Assembly (NCBI GenBank): GCA_027065515.1
Contig: JAMOOM010000171.1
Span: 1-32,954, forward strand
Source: Campylobacterales bacterium
Lineage (GTDB): Bacteria; Campylobacterota; Campylobacteria; Campylobacterales; Hydrogenimonadaceae
DNA length: 32,954 nt
Direction of reading: 5' to 3'
The notes beneath the pieces were generated by a model. That model was not told the DNA's origin, did not search any database, and saw only the letters and a program-made list of their open reading frames with translations. Below are positions 22,877 to 30,864 of the stretch, piece by piece. Within the stretch, counting starts at the first letter, position 1; each line of letters begins with the position of its first letter. The position numbers were made by a program, and so were the translations under genes.

Positions 22877-24826
22877 ATGGCACTTGTGGACCTTTTAGAC
22901 GTCGATAAACAGTTTGAATCCCAAATTATTTTCAAAGGCATCGACTTTCATATCGACGAATACGAGCGTATCGTAATCGTCGGTCGAAACGGCAGCGGCA
23001 AATCGACGCTGATGAGGATCGTCAGCGGAGATGTCGAGCCTGACAGCGGCAGACGCATCGTCCGGCAGGGAATCAAGATCGAAATGCTGGATCAGCAGCC
23101 GGTATTCGAGCCTGGGCTGAGCGTCAAAGATGCTATCGAGCTGGAGTTGACCGATATACAAAAAGCGAAACAGCGATATGAAGAGGTGTCGAATCAATTA
23201 TCCGAAGATTTCGAAAATCCTGCACTCCTTGACGAGCATGCGAAACTCACCGCTTTTTTGGATTATCACGACGCCTGGAATCTTGACGACAGGATCGAGC
23301 GAATCCTAAAGGAGTTCGACCTTAAAACCTACGAAGATCGCCCGGTAAATCTCCTGAGCGGGGGAGAACAACGGCGCGTGGCGCTGGCGTCTTTGCTGCT
23401 GAAAAAACCGGATATTCTGCTGCTTGACGAACCCACGAACCACCTGGATGTATATATGGTCGAATTTCTGGAAGAGCTGCTGCTCAAAGAGAAGTTCACA
23501 CTCCTGCTCATTTCACACGACCGCTACTTCATAGACCGTATAGCGACACGCACCGTCGAGATAGAAGATCATACGCTGCGAAGCTTCAAAGGCGGATACG
23601 AAAGCTACCTACAACAAAAAGAGGCGTTGTTGCACGCCATGCACAAAGAGCACGAAACGCTGCTGAAGATATTGAAAAGCGAGGAGGAGTGGCTAAGACG
23701 TGGCGTCAAGGCTCGGCTAAAGCGCAATGAGGGACGAAAGAAACGGGTTCTTGAAATGCGTGAACAGGCAAAAAAGAATCCTTCGGCAATTCGCAAGATA
23801 CAGATCGAGCTCGAACGCGAAAAACACCACTTCAACCGTGACGAGAGCGTCAGCCGAAAAAAAGTGCTTTTCGAGATAGAGCATCTTGAAAAACGGTTGG
23901 GAGACAAGCTGCTTATTCACAACTTCTCAAACCGCATCCTTCAAAAAGACCGTATCGCCGTAGTAGGCAAAAACGGCAGCGGAAAATCCACTCTTCTAAA
24001 ACTACTACTGGGACGCGAAAAAGCGGATGCCGGCACCATCAAACGGGGAGACTTCACCATAGGCTATTTCGATCAACACAGAGAGATGCTCGATGACGAC
24101 AAAAATCTTATCGAAACTTTCTGCCCTTTTGGAGGAGATCGCGTAGATGTGCAGGGCAAAAATATGCACGTCTATGGGTACCTGAAAAACTTCCTTTTTC
24201 CAAAAGAGTACCTGGATAAAAAAATAGGCGTACTCAGCGGTGGCGAAAAAAACCGCGTGGCGCTGGCTCTACTGTTTACAAAAAAAGTTGACTGCCTGAT
24301 TTTGGATGAACCGACCAACGACTTGGATATTCCAACCATCAATATACTCGAAGAGTATCTGCTGAACTTTTCCGGCGCGCTGATTTTTGTAAGCCATGAC
24401 CGCTATTTCGTCGATAAAATCGCAAAAAAACTCTTTATCTTCAAAGGTCACGGGATAGTGGAAGAGAGCTATCAGCCCTACTCCGAATTTCTCTCGATCG
24501 AAAAAGAGATCAATGCCCTCGTTCAGTATGAACACGAACTTGCAATCGAAAAGGAAAAACCAAAATCCCAAATGCCAAAAAGGCAGAAAAAACGGTTGAG
24601 CTACAACGAACAGCGCGAACTCGAAGTACTCCCGGCCGAGATCGAAATACTCGAAAATGAAATCGCCGAGCTCAATACATGCCTGGCCGATCCGGATTGC
24701 TACCAGCAAAAGGGCATACAAAATCTAACCGACGAACTCGACCGACTGGAAACGCTGTACAATACCAAAGCGGACCGCTATCTGGAACTTTTGGAACTTC
24801 AAGAAGAGATGGAAAGTGCAAAATGA
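22877..24826 (+). CDS. uup: ABC-F ATPase, Uup-like
   Basis: 649 aa soluble protein with two ABC domains and no TM segments, acting on ribosomes or on DNA-branch processing rather than transport. Domain 1: Walker A GRNGSGKST (36-44), signature LSGGEQRRVALA, Walker B ILLLDEPTNHLD. Then comes a charged linker rich in Lys and Glu (KARLKRNEGRKKRV), which is the Uup/EttA-type P-site tRNA interaction motif region. Domain 2: GKNGSGKST, LSGGEKNRVALA, CLILDEPTNDLD. The C-terminus is a coiled coil (EVLPAEIEILENEIAEL...), which favours Uup over EttA. AAAAGG precedes the ATG. The stop overlaps the thioredoxin-like gene by four bases (ATGA). Confidence 0.92.
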   Translation: MALVDLLDVDKQFESQIIFKGIDFHIDEYERIVIVGRNGSGKSTLMRIVSGDVEPDSGRRIVRQGIKIEMLDQQPVFEPGLSVKDAIELELTDIQKAKQRYEEVSNQLSEDFENPALLDEHAKLTAFLDYHDAWNLDDRIERILKEFDLKTYEDRPVNLLSGGEQRRVALASLLLKKPDILLLDEPTNHLDVYMVEFLEELLLKEKFTLLLISHDRYFIDRIATRTVEIEDHTLRSFKGGYESYLQQKEALLHAMHKEHETLLKILKSEEEWLRRGVKARLKRNEGRKKRVLEMREQAKKNPSAIRKIQIELEREKHHFNRDESVSRKKVLFEIEHLEKRLGDKLLIHNFSNRILQKDRIAVVGKNGSGKSTLLKLLLGREKADAGTIKRGDFTIGYFDQHREMLDDDKNLIETFCPFGGDRVDVQGKNMHVYGYLKNFLFPKEYLDKKIGVLSGGEKNRVALALLFTKKVDCLILDEPTNDLDIPTINILEEYLLNFSGALIFVSHDRYFVDKIAKKLFIFKGHGIVEESYQPYSEFLSIEKEINALVQYEHELAIEKEKPKSQMPKRQKKRLSYNEQRELEVLPAEIEILENEIAELNTCLADPDCYQQKGIQNLTDELDRLETLYNTKADRYLELLELQEEMESAK

Positions 24827-25140
24827 AAATCGAAGATATCGAAAAAGAGATAAAAGAAAAACCCGGGGTTTTACTATATTTTTGGGGCGAACACTGCAAT
24901 GTATGCCATGCATTGAAGCCAAAACTTTTAGAAGCGTTTGAAAAAAACTTCCCAAAAATAGAATTTTTAACGATAAATATAGGCGATCATGCGGAGATCG
25001 CCGCACATTTTGGCGTATTCTCCATACCGACTGCCATAATTTTTTTGGATGGAAAGGAGTTTGCGAGAGTCAGTCGGAATGTCAGCGTCCCACTCCTCAT
25101 AGAGCGCATCCGCAGACCATATGAAATTCTCACCTCATAG
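24823..25140 (+). CDS. Thioredoxin-like protein with CNVC active site
   Basis: 105 aa. The track start at 24679 is inside uup; the proper start is the ATG at 24823, overlapping the uup stop (ATGA). Thioredoxin fold: GVLLYFWGEHCNVCHALKPKL with a CxxC redox site (CNVC in place of CGPC), a central strand IEFLTINIGDHAEIAAHFGVFSIPTAIIF containing the cis-proline (SIPT), and DGKEF. No signal peptide, so cytoplasmic. The non-canonical dipeptide between the cysteines implies a redox potential and partner different from general thioredoxin. The substrate is unknown. Coupling to uup suggests co-expression only. Confidence 0.9.
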   Translation: MKIEDIEKEIKEKPGVLLYFWGEHCNVCHALKPKLLEAFEKNFPKIEFLTINIGDHAEIAAHFGVFSIPTAIIFLDGKEFARVSRNVSVPLLIERIRRPYEILTS

Positions 25141-25191
25141 ACACCTACCGCAAGAAAACCACTTTTCTCTTTCATAAAAGGGTAGAAAAAT

Positions 25192-25207
25192 GAGATACTC
25201 ATATCTC
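25192..25207 (-). terminator. Candidate rho-independent terminator for the thrC-HI0933-HAD unit
   Basis: On the minus strand the end of the HAD gene reads GAGATA-TGAG-TATCTC followed by ATTTTTC. This is a perfect 6-bp stem with a 4-base loop and a short T run, straddling the HAD stop codon in the gap between convergent genes. The stem is AT-rich and short, so termination strength is uncertain. Confidence 0.45.
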
Positions 25208-25843
25208 CTGTGAAGGAAAAACGATCTCTAAAATGCGCAGGGGCGATGCCAATATCTCATCGCCCTGGGCCTCGCTCGTAAAGCCCCATGTCGCATAAAG
25301 TGCGCCGATACCCGCGTGACGTGCCGCATCCATATCTTTTTGGTTGTCGCCCACCATCCATGCATGATGTTTTCCATAATCGAAACCGTAATTTTTCAAT
25401 ATATGGTGCAACATTTCAGGATCGGGCTTGCTGGCGCCTACCGTATCGGGCCCCACAACATGGTCGAATCGCTCAAGAATACCGAGGTGTGAAAGCATGC
25501 GACACGCAAAAAGCGAAGGGGCATTGGTGGCTACGGAAAGTTTTACCCCACTGACAAAGAGTGTTGCAAGAAGTTCATCGATCCCAGGGTACAGCTGTGG
25601 ATTTTGAGTGCATTGATCGTAATAGTGGGACTCAAAAAGCACTTTATCTCGCGTCTCGTAATTTTCGGTGCCATAAAAGAGTTTGGCCAGATTGCGCACG
25701 GGACGATTGATAATCTCCACAACCTCCTCGCTCGACAATGGCTCAAGACCATGGTTTATAAGTCGCACATGATTGATCGTAGCGGTTATATCACGTGCCG
25801 AATCGATCAACGTGCCATCCATATCGAAAATAACGACTTTCAT
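25199..25843 (-). CDS. HAD-superfamily phosphatase, phosphoglycolate phosphatase-like
   Basis: 214 aa. All four HAD motifs are visible: FDMDGTLIDSA (nucleophile Asp7 and Asp9), VATNAPS, GASKPDPEM and MVGDNQKDMDAA. A helical cap (about 20-80) places it in subfamily I with Gph-type phosphatases that hydrolyse 2-phosphoglycolate and related small phosphate esters. The real substrate cannot be read from sequence. The start overlaps the stop of the upstream flavoprotein gene by four bases (ATGA). It is the last gene of the minus-strand thrC unit. Confidence 0.9.
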   Translation of the reverse strand: MKVVIFDMDGTLIDSARDITATINHVRLINHGLEPLSSEEVVEIINRPVRNLAKLFYGTENYETRDKVLFESHYYDQCTQNPQLYPGIDELLATLFVSGVKLSVATNAPSLFACRMLSHLGILERFDHVVGPDTVGASKPDPEMLHHILKNYGFDYGKHHAWMVGDNQKDMDAARHAGIGALYATWGFTSEAQGDEILASPLRILEIVFPSQEI

Positions 25844-27060
25844 CGTCTTGCCATCGCTTTACCGGCCAGATAACCGCTAGCCCAGGCAAAATGCAGATTA
25901 TACCCTCCTCGCTTTCCGACGACATCCAGCACTTCTCCTGAAAAATATAGACCTGGAACGATTTTGGATTCCATGGTTTTTGCATCCACTTCGCTGCACA
26001 AAACACCTCCGCCTGCCACTTCGGCATGCCTGTATCCATGCGTATCCGATACGCTAAAACGCCAATCCGATATCCGTGAAGCGATCGCCCTGACATTTTT
26101 CGGAGTGAGGTCGGCGCCATTGCGTTCTAAAGGAATTTCTAGAGCTTGAAGAAGTGCTTTGGCCGATTTATAGGGCAATAGTCCCTGAAGAATCTCCACC
26201 GAGGTTGCAAATCCATTCCGCTTTGCCACCTTTTCTATACTGCCTACAAGCGACTGGCGTGAAAATTGAGGCAATAGATCGATCCCGAGTACTACATTTC
26301 GCCCATTGGCCATTGCCCTGGATGTCTCGATCGAAGCATCTAGGATCGAAAAACCGGATACTCCATATTTTGTAAAAAGGATATCTCCGCCATAAGTTTC
26401 ACTTCTTTTGCCATCGACATAGGTCGTAACCTCGCCATCGATCCTCACACCACTCATTTTTGAAGGCCATGGCTCCTTCAGATGCAAGCCGACCAATGCC
26501 GGCCACGGATCCACGATACTGTGTCCAAGCTGCCTGGCAAATGCGACGCCATCCATACCTCCTCCAAGCTGTGGCGCAGCAGCCAAACCGGTAGACACCA
26601 AAACTCTGTCGTAATCATAGCCCGCTTTGTCGGTAGAAAGATGAAAGCGGCCACCTGTAGATTCGATACTGCCAACTTTCTCTTCGGTGCGCAATCGCAC
26701 CCCCAGATGCAAAGCCTGCCGCTTCATCGCTCCATGCACCGATCTGGCTTCATCGCTCAAAGGGTAAGCCCTTCCATCATCGAGAGTTCGCAACAAAAGG
26801 CCAATCGACTCGCAAAAACGTGAAAAAGCTCTGAAATCGAATGTCTTGAGAGCATAATCGACAAAAGAGGGGTGGCGACCGAAATAATCTTCACATCCAA
26901 GAGATGTATTTGTGATATTGCATCTTCCGTTTCCGGAAGCCAGAATCTTTCGTCCAACTTCCGGACTCTGTTCGAAAAGGTCGGCGCGCACACCATTTCT
27001 CGCCGCTGTGATGGCAGCCATCAAACCTGCGGCTCCTGCGCCTACAATCGCTATTTTCAT
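25840..27060 (-). CDS. HI0933/YhiN-family flavoprotein
   Basis: 406 aa FAD-dependent oxidoreductase-like protein. N-terminal Rossmann motif IVGAGAAGLMAAI (4-16), followed by the family signature GRKILASGNGRCNITN (about 36-51), a middle substrate domain, and the C-terminal FAD-closing block GKRGGYNLHFAWASGYLAGK. These blocks define the HI0933 group; their physiological reaction is not established to my knowledge. The gene starts 13 bases after the thrC stop and overlaps the HAD gene by four bases. Confidence 0.92.
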   Translation of the reverse strand: MKIAIVGAGAAGLMAAITAARNGVRADLFEQSPEVGRKILASGNGRCNITNTSLGCEDYFGRHPSFVDYALKTFDFRAFSRFCESIGLLLRTLDDGRAYPLSDEARSVHGAMKRQALHLGVRLRTEEKVGSIESTGGRFHLSTDKAGYDYDRVLVSTGLAAAPQLGGGMDGVAFARQLGHSIVDPWPALVGLHLKEPWPSKMSGVRIDGEVTTYVDGKRSETYGGDILFTKYGVSGFSILDASIETSRAMANGRNVVLGIDLLPQFSRQSLVGSIEKVAKRNGFATSVEILQGLLPYKSAKALLQALEIPLERNGADLTPKNVRAIASRISDWRFSVSDTHGYRHAEVAGGGVLCSEVDAKTMESKIVPGLYFSGEVLDVVGKRGGYNLHFAWASGYLAGKAMARR

Positions 27061-27073
27061 TTTAGAGGCTGCA

Positions 27074-28540
27074 TCAAATAAACGAAAGAATCTCTTCTTC
27101 GATCTTCTCTTTATCTACCACCGTGGTATGAACGATCGGTTTTTCGAACAGTTCGGCGATCATCTTCGGCACAGACACACGATAGTGTTCGCTTACCCAC
27201 TCCAAAGCATCCAGATCACGCTCGGCATCGTAGCCAAGCGCCGCACTGACCGTACGGCTGAATTTCGTCCACTCCGCAGTGGAGTAGATTATCGTCTTGA
27301 GACTCTTTTTTCTCAACTTATCGTACGCCTTGAAGCACGTGGCCGTATGCGGATCCATCACGTACCCCTTTTTCGCATATTTCGCGATCACCTCTTTGCC
27401 CTCTTCGTCGCTGCTGAAAGTGGCATCGAAATCCTCTTTAAGCATCGCCAGCTCATCGTGCGAAAGTCGGTAGCGTCCTTTTCTATCCAGATCGTCCATC
27501 AGCTCTTTTGTGCGCTCGGGACCAAATTTATCGTAAAGTACGCGCTCCACGTTGGAGGATTTGAGTATATCCATCGCCGGAGATGTAGTCTGAATGAGCG
27601 ATTTGCATGTAAGATCGTATTCCCCTTTGGTGATCAGGTCGCTCAAAACATTGTTGATATTCGATGCTATGAGTATCTTTTCTACCGGAAGCCCCATTTT
27701 TTTTGCGTAATAGCCCCCCAGTGCATTGCCGAAGTTACCGCTAGGCACGACAAGGTAAACAGGCTCACCCAAGCCGATTTCACCCTTTTTTACAAGCTGT
27801 AGATAGCTGTGAATATGGTAGATGATCTGAAAGATGATTCGTCCAAAGTTGACTGAATTGGCCGCGGAGAGTTTTGTGTGACTTTGGGAGAGTCTGTTTT
27901 TAAAGCTCTCGCTGGATAGCAGATTTTTCAACGCCGTCTGTGCATCGTCGAAATTACCGTGTATGCCGATCACCTTTTCGTTGGGCGCATCCTCTGTGAC
28001 CATCTGAAGACGCTGCACATCGCTTGTGCCGCCTTCAGGATAGAGACAGGCGACTTTTACTTCCGCAGCGTTTTTGAAAGTCTCGAGTGTTGCAGGGCCG
28101 GTATCCCCACTTGTAGCCGCCATAATCAGATACTTCTCGCCACGTTTTTCCGCCAGCTTCGAGAGTATATAGCCAAATGGCTGGAGCGCCATATCTTTAA
28201 AAGCCCGCGTAGGCCCATGCCAAAGCTCACTGACAAACGCATCATCTTCGACGCCTACCAATGGCACCGGGTTTTCTGGATCGTCGAATGAATCGTATCG
28301 ATCAAGTGCCTTGTTCAGATCAGCCTCGTCTATATCGACATCGAACTTTTCAAAAAGAGCCCTGCTCAAATCCTTATAGTGGCTGCCAATATGGGCTTTG
28401 AAAAAGTCGAAATCGAGAGTTGGTAACCGCTTGGGCACATAAAGCCCTCCAAAACTGGCACTCGGGCTCAAAATGGCTTCGGAAAAAGAGACTTCGGCAG
28501 GCTTGGTACCGTCATTGCCGCGTGTTTCGATAAATGTCAT
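27074..28540 (-). CDS. thrC: Threonine synthase
   Basis: PLP enzyme that turns O-phosphohomoserine into threonine. The track start at 28576 precedes the likely start: the ATG at 28540-28538 (MTFIETRGNDG) has an AGGAAG ribosome-binding site and gives 488 aa, matching the longer ThrC type. Seen: TRGNDGTKPAEVSFSEAIL at the N-terminus, the PLP lysine block GPTRAFKDMALQPFG, ATSGDTGPA, VVPSGNFGNALGGYYAKKMG, and IYSTAEWTKFSRTV near the C-terminus. A TATAAT box lies 25 bases upstream of the ATG, making it the first gene of the unit with the HI0933 and HAD genes. No other threonine-pathway gene is in the window. Confidence 0.97.
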   Translation of the reverse strand: MTFIETRGNDGTKPAEVSFSEAILSPSASFGGLYVPKRLPTLDFDFFKAHIGSHYKDLSRALFEKFDVDIDEADLNKALDRYDSFDDPENPVPLVGVEDDAFVSELWHGPTRAFKDMALQPFGYILSKLAEKRGEKYLIMAATSGDTGPATLETFKNAAEVKVACLYPEGGTSDVQRLQMVTEDAPNEKVIGIHGNFDDAQTALKNLLSSESFKNRLSQSHTKLSAANSVNFGRIIFQIIYHIHSYLQLVKKGEIGLGEPVYLVVPSGNFGNALGGYYAKKMGLPVEKILIASNINNVLSDLITKGEYDLTCKSLIQTTSPAMDILKSSNVERVLYDKFGPERTKELMDDLDRKGRYRLSHDELAMLKEDFDATFSSDEEGKEVIAKYAKKGYVMDPHTATCFKAYDKLRKKSLKTIIYSTAEWTKFSRTVSAALGYDAERDLDALEWVSEHYRVSVPKMIAELFEKPIVHTTVVDKEKIEEEILSFI

Positions 28541-28565
28541 GAAATCTTCCTGCTTTTTGGCACAG

Positions 28566-28571
28566 ATTATA
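28566..28571 (-). promoter_or_regulatory. Predicted -10 box (TATAAT) for thrC
   Basis: The minus strand reads TTTTGGCTATAATCTG, ending 25 bases before the chosen thrC start, giving a leader of roughly 20 bases. There is no clear -35 box. It shares the 12-mer TTGGCTATAATC with the M48 promoter. Confidence 0.6.
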
Positions 28572-28769
28572 GCCAAAAGGAGGTTTCAGAGCGCTGAGAA
28601 TGTCGTTTGCGAAAGCTTCGTATATTACAATTGTGTATGTTTTCTATGTATCGCTGATAACGAACGCCCCGCATGGTGCCTGGCAGTATCATGCAAAACG
28701 GAAGCTGCCCCATATGGCCCAACCTCAACTTTTGGAATTGGCGGAAAATGGGAGATTGCCGTTTCAGCT
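28572..28769. other. Intergenic stretch with no recognised gene
   Basis: About 200 bp between the thrC promoter and the stop of the Na/Pi gene. I see no tRNA, no strong hairpin followed by a T run and no convincing ORF. A plus-strand 71-codon ORF (28600-28815) has an AAGGAGGT sequence upstream, but 17 bases from its ATG, and it runs antisense into the Na/Pi gene. This is also where base composition changes from about 50% GC to clearly higher. Confidence 0.5.
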
Positions 28770-30383
28770 CTATCGTTTTTCGCTTTTTTCCTCCGTTTCG
28801 ACGCTTCTTCTGTAGTGATAGGTGATGCGTCCGAGATGATAGATAGTTTCCGCCAGCCATGCCAGCATGTCTAGATAGCGGCTTCCTTCGTCGGTTCCCA
28901 CACTTTTTTTCGCGATGGCGGCTATTACGTCGGCACGGAGGCGTCGGGCGGAGGCGTCGACGGTTTTGTGGAGCCTCATCGATTTGGCGACCGCCGTCTC
29001 CCAGTCGCGCTCCAGGAGGTACTCTTCGAGTTCGGCGATCCCCTGGCGTACAGACTCGCGCAGGATGTCTATCTCCTCCAGCTCGATATGCAGAAACTCC
29101 GGGGCCCGGGTGCAGAGCTCACAGAGGGTCTGCAGGTGGTCGACCGTGTGGACGATCTCCAGCAGTTTCATCCGTTCGGGGCGACTCTCTTTTTCCAGAT
29201 GGAGGTCGTCGATGTAGTCGTAGATCGCTTCGATGGCGCGGTCTATCTCGTCGAGTTTCGAAGTGTCGTATCTCACACGAGGGTCCAGGCGCAGCTTCAG
29301 GCATTCGCTCAGACGCAGTATTTCGTCGTAAACGGTCTGGGAAAGTGCGTCGAGCGCCATGGAGGGGTGATTGAGCAGGTCTCTATCGAGTTTACGCAGA
29401 TAAGATGGCAGGCGCTCGGGAATGAGCCGCTCCATAAAGCGCGCGAAGTGCGAGGCGAAGGGCAGGATGGCGACAAGACCCAGGAGATTGAAAAGTGTAT
29501 GGAAAGCGACCAGCGCGATCTCGGCGTCGTTTTCAATGAAACCGGGCAGCATTCTTTCAACCAAAAGGGTGTAGGGTGTGACCAGAAGCAGCGCCATGGC
29601 ACCGGTGAAAAAGTTGTAGATGAGATGGGAAAAGCCTGTCCGCTTCGCCTGTACCGAGCTCCCGATGGAGGCGATGACGGCCGTCACCGCCGTGGCCACA
29701 TCCATCCCCACCACGAGCACCGCCGCCTGCTCGAAGGTCACGAGGCCCGCATAGAGTGCCGTCAGCGTCGCGGCGACCCCCGCGCTGGAAGACTGTGTGA
29801 CGAGAGTGAAGAGCATCCCCAGAAAAAAGAGCCGAAAGCGGTTGTACCACGTATCGGCGGGAAGGTCGGCGAAAGAGACGAGATGACGAAACCCTTCCAT
29901 TCCCTCCTGCATCAGACCGATCCCCACGAAAATGAGCCCGAAGCCAGCTACGGCGTATCCCACTCGTCCCACACTGCCTCTGCTCAGTAGCTTCATCAGC
30001 GCCCCCACGAGCACCAGAGGCATCGCCAGGGCGGTGATTTTGAGCTTGAACCCGAAAAGCGCGACGATCCAGCCTGTCACCGTCGTGCCGACGTTGGCAC
30101 CGAAGATGATCCCGAGGGCCTGAGAAAACTCCATGAGCCCCGCCGCCACGAATCCCACGGCGGCCACGGTGGTGGCGCTGGAAGACTGCAGTATCGCGGT
30201 CCCCACCGCGCCGGTCACCGCGCCGCTGAGGGGGCTTTTGGTAAAGCGCATCAGCCACCGGTGGATCGTCCCGCCGGCCAGCGCCTTGAGGCCGTCGGTC
30301 ATGATGATCATACCCAGCAGAAAAATCCCCAGCCCTCCGGCCGCTTCCATCAGTGAAGGCAAAAGAGCGTCGCTGGTTGTCAT
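28770..30383 (-). CDS. Na/Pi-cotransporter family protein with C-terminal PhoU-like domain
   Basis: 537 aa. Membrane part (about 12-310) with the two inverted QSSS repeats that define the SLC34/NptA family: ILQSSSATT (66-69) and TQSSSAG (197-200), each followed by a Gly-rich helix such as FGANVGTTVTGW. The C-terminal 200 residues form a helical, acidic PhoU-like region. It probably moves phosphate with sodium or regulates phosphate flux. The GC content is much higher than in the genes to the left (about 70% in one hand-counted 60-base line). The ATG lacks a clear ribosome-binding site, but a short ORF ends one base before it, which could allow translational coupling. Several large opposite-strand ORFs here are artefacts of the high GC. 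Confidence 0.92.
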   Translation of the reverse strand: MTTSDALLPSLMEAAGGLGIFLLGMIIMTDGLKALAGGTIHRWLMRFTKSPLSGAVTGAVGTAILQSSSATTVAAVGFVAAGLMEFSQALGIIFGANVGTTVTGWIVALFGFKLKITALAMPLVLVGALMKLLSRGSVGRVGYAVAGFGLIFVGIGLMQEGMEGFRHLVSFADLPADTWYNRFRLFFLGMLFTLVTQSSSAGVAATLTALYAGLVTFEQAAVLVVGMDVATAVTAVIASIGSSVQAKRTGFSHLIYNFFTGAMALLLVTPYTLLVERMLPGFIENDAEIALVAFHTLFNLLGLVAILPFASHFARFMERLIPERLPSYLRKLDRDLLNHPSMALDALSQTVYDEILRLSECLKLRLDPRVRYDTSKLDEIDRAIEAIYDYIDDLHLEKESRPERMKLLEIVHTVDHLQTLCELCTRAPEFLHIELEEIDILRESVRQGIAELEEYLLERDWETAVAKSMRLHKTVDASARRLRADVIAAIAKKSVGTDEGSRYLDMLAWLAETIYHLGRITYHYRRSVETEEKSEKR

Positions 30384-30384
30384 C

Positions 30385-30465
30385 TTATTTGATTACCGTA
30401 TCGATCCAGTGCAGGTAGTCTGCGTCCCCCTCTTCGATTTTGAGGACGACCCTATACTTGCTCAC
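30385..30465 (-). CDS. Possible 26-aa ORF between the ABM and Na/Pi genes
   Basis: Too short for the ORF track. From GTG at 30465-30463 the minus strand encodes VSKYRVVLKIEEGDADYLHW and six more residues to TAA, ending one base before the Na/Pi ATG. Its start overlaps the end of the ABM gene by 14 bases in the +1 frame. The frame could begin earlier at an ATG inside the ABM gene (35 aa). Composition looks protein-like (amphipathic, no rare residues), but there is no good ribosome-binding site. It may be a true leader or small protein, or the remnant C-terminus of the ABM gene after a frameshift. Confidence 0.35.
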   Translation of the reverse strand: MSKYRVVLKIEEGDADYLHWIDTVIK

Positions 30466-30823
30466 ACCCCGCCCCGAAACGCGGCGCGTCATAATCGACC
30501 GGTTCGTCGCTGTAGGCGTTCACGTCCCACGCTTCGGCCAGGCCGTTTTCGTCCAGGCACTGCGTCTGGAAAAAGGCCTGGATCGCTTTTCGGTTGCAGT
30601 GGGCCTCGAAACTCTCCCTGTCAGCCCAGATCTCGCTGAAGACGATCGGATAGTCGTCCGACCCGCCGGCGCAGGGATTTTCGATGCGCCGTGTCACGAC
30701 ATACTGAATACATCCGTCTTCTCTGAGCGTATCTGGCTCCAGCGCCTTGAGCACCTCGAAAAGCTCCGCTTCTCTCCCCTCTTTCGCCCTGAATCTGGCG
30801 ATACAATAGATTTTCTTCGACAT
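30452..30823 (-). CDS. Antibiotic biosynthesis monooxygenase (ABM) domain protein, YgiN-like
   Basis: 123 aa, a single ferredoxin-like ABM domain. Seen: IYCIARFRAKEGREAELFEVLKAL at the N-terminus, EDGCIQYVVTRR in the middle, and FSEIWADRESFEAHCNRKAIQAFF, the core FxExWxD..F..H pattern of the family. Members oxidise quinols or small aromatics without metal or flavin, or act as stress proteins; the substrate is unknown here. A GGGAGG ribosome-binding site precedes the ATG. argB ends 41 bases upstream, and a short ORF plus the Na/Pi gene follow. High GC like its neighbours. The last about 15 residues (YDAPRFGAGCEQV) look unlike the family and could result from a frameshift into the overlapping short ORF. 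Confidence 0.85.
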   Translation of the reverse strand: MSKKIYCIARFRAKEGREAELFEVLKALEPDTLREDGCIQYVVTRRIENPCAGGSDDYPIVFSEIWADRESFEAHCNRKAIQAFFQTQCLDENGLAEAWDVNAYSDEPVDYDAPRFGAGCEQV

Positions 30824-30864
30824 ATCACTTCCCTCCCAAGCTATCTACTTCTTACTCCTTACTT

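Noticed and set aside
28600-28815. 71-aa plus-strand ORF after thrC with AAGGAGGT upstream
   Set aside because: The ribosome-binding-like sequence is 17 bases from the ATG, the ORF runs antisense into the Na/Pi gene, and no domain is recognisable.
29557-30258. 233-aa minus-strand ORF and large plus-strand ORFs (28968-29990, 30440-31294, 30868-31740) in the GC-rich block
   Set aside because: Arg/Gly/His-rich or repetitive shadows that arise because high GC removes stop codons; the Na/Pi, ABM and argB frames explain the DNA.
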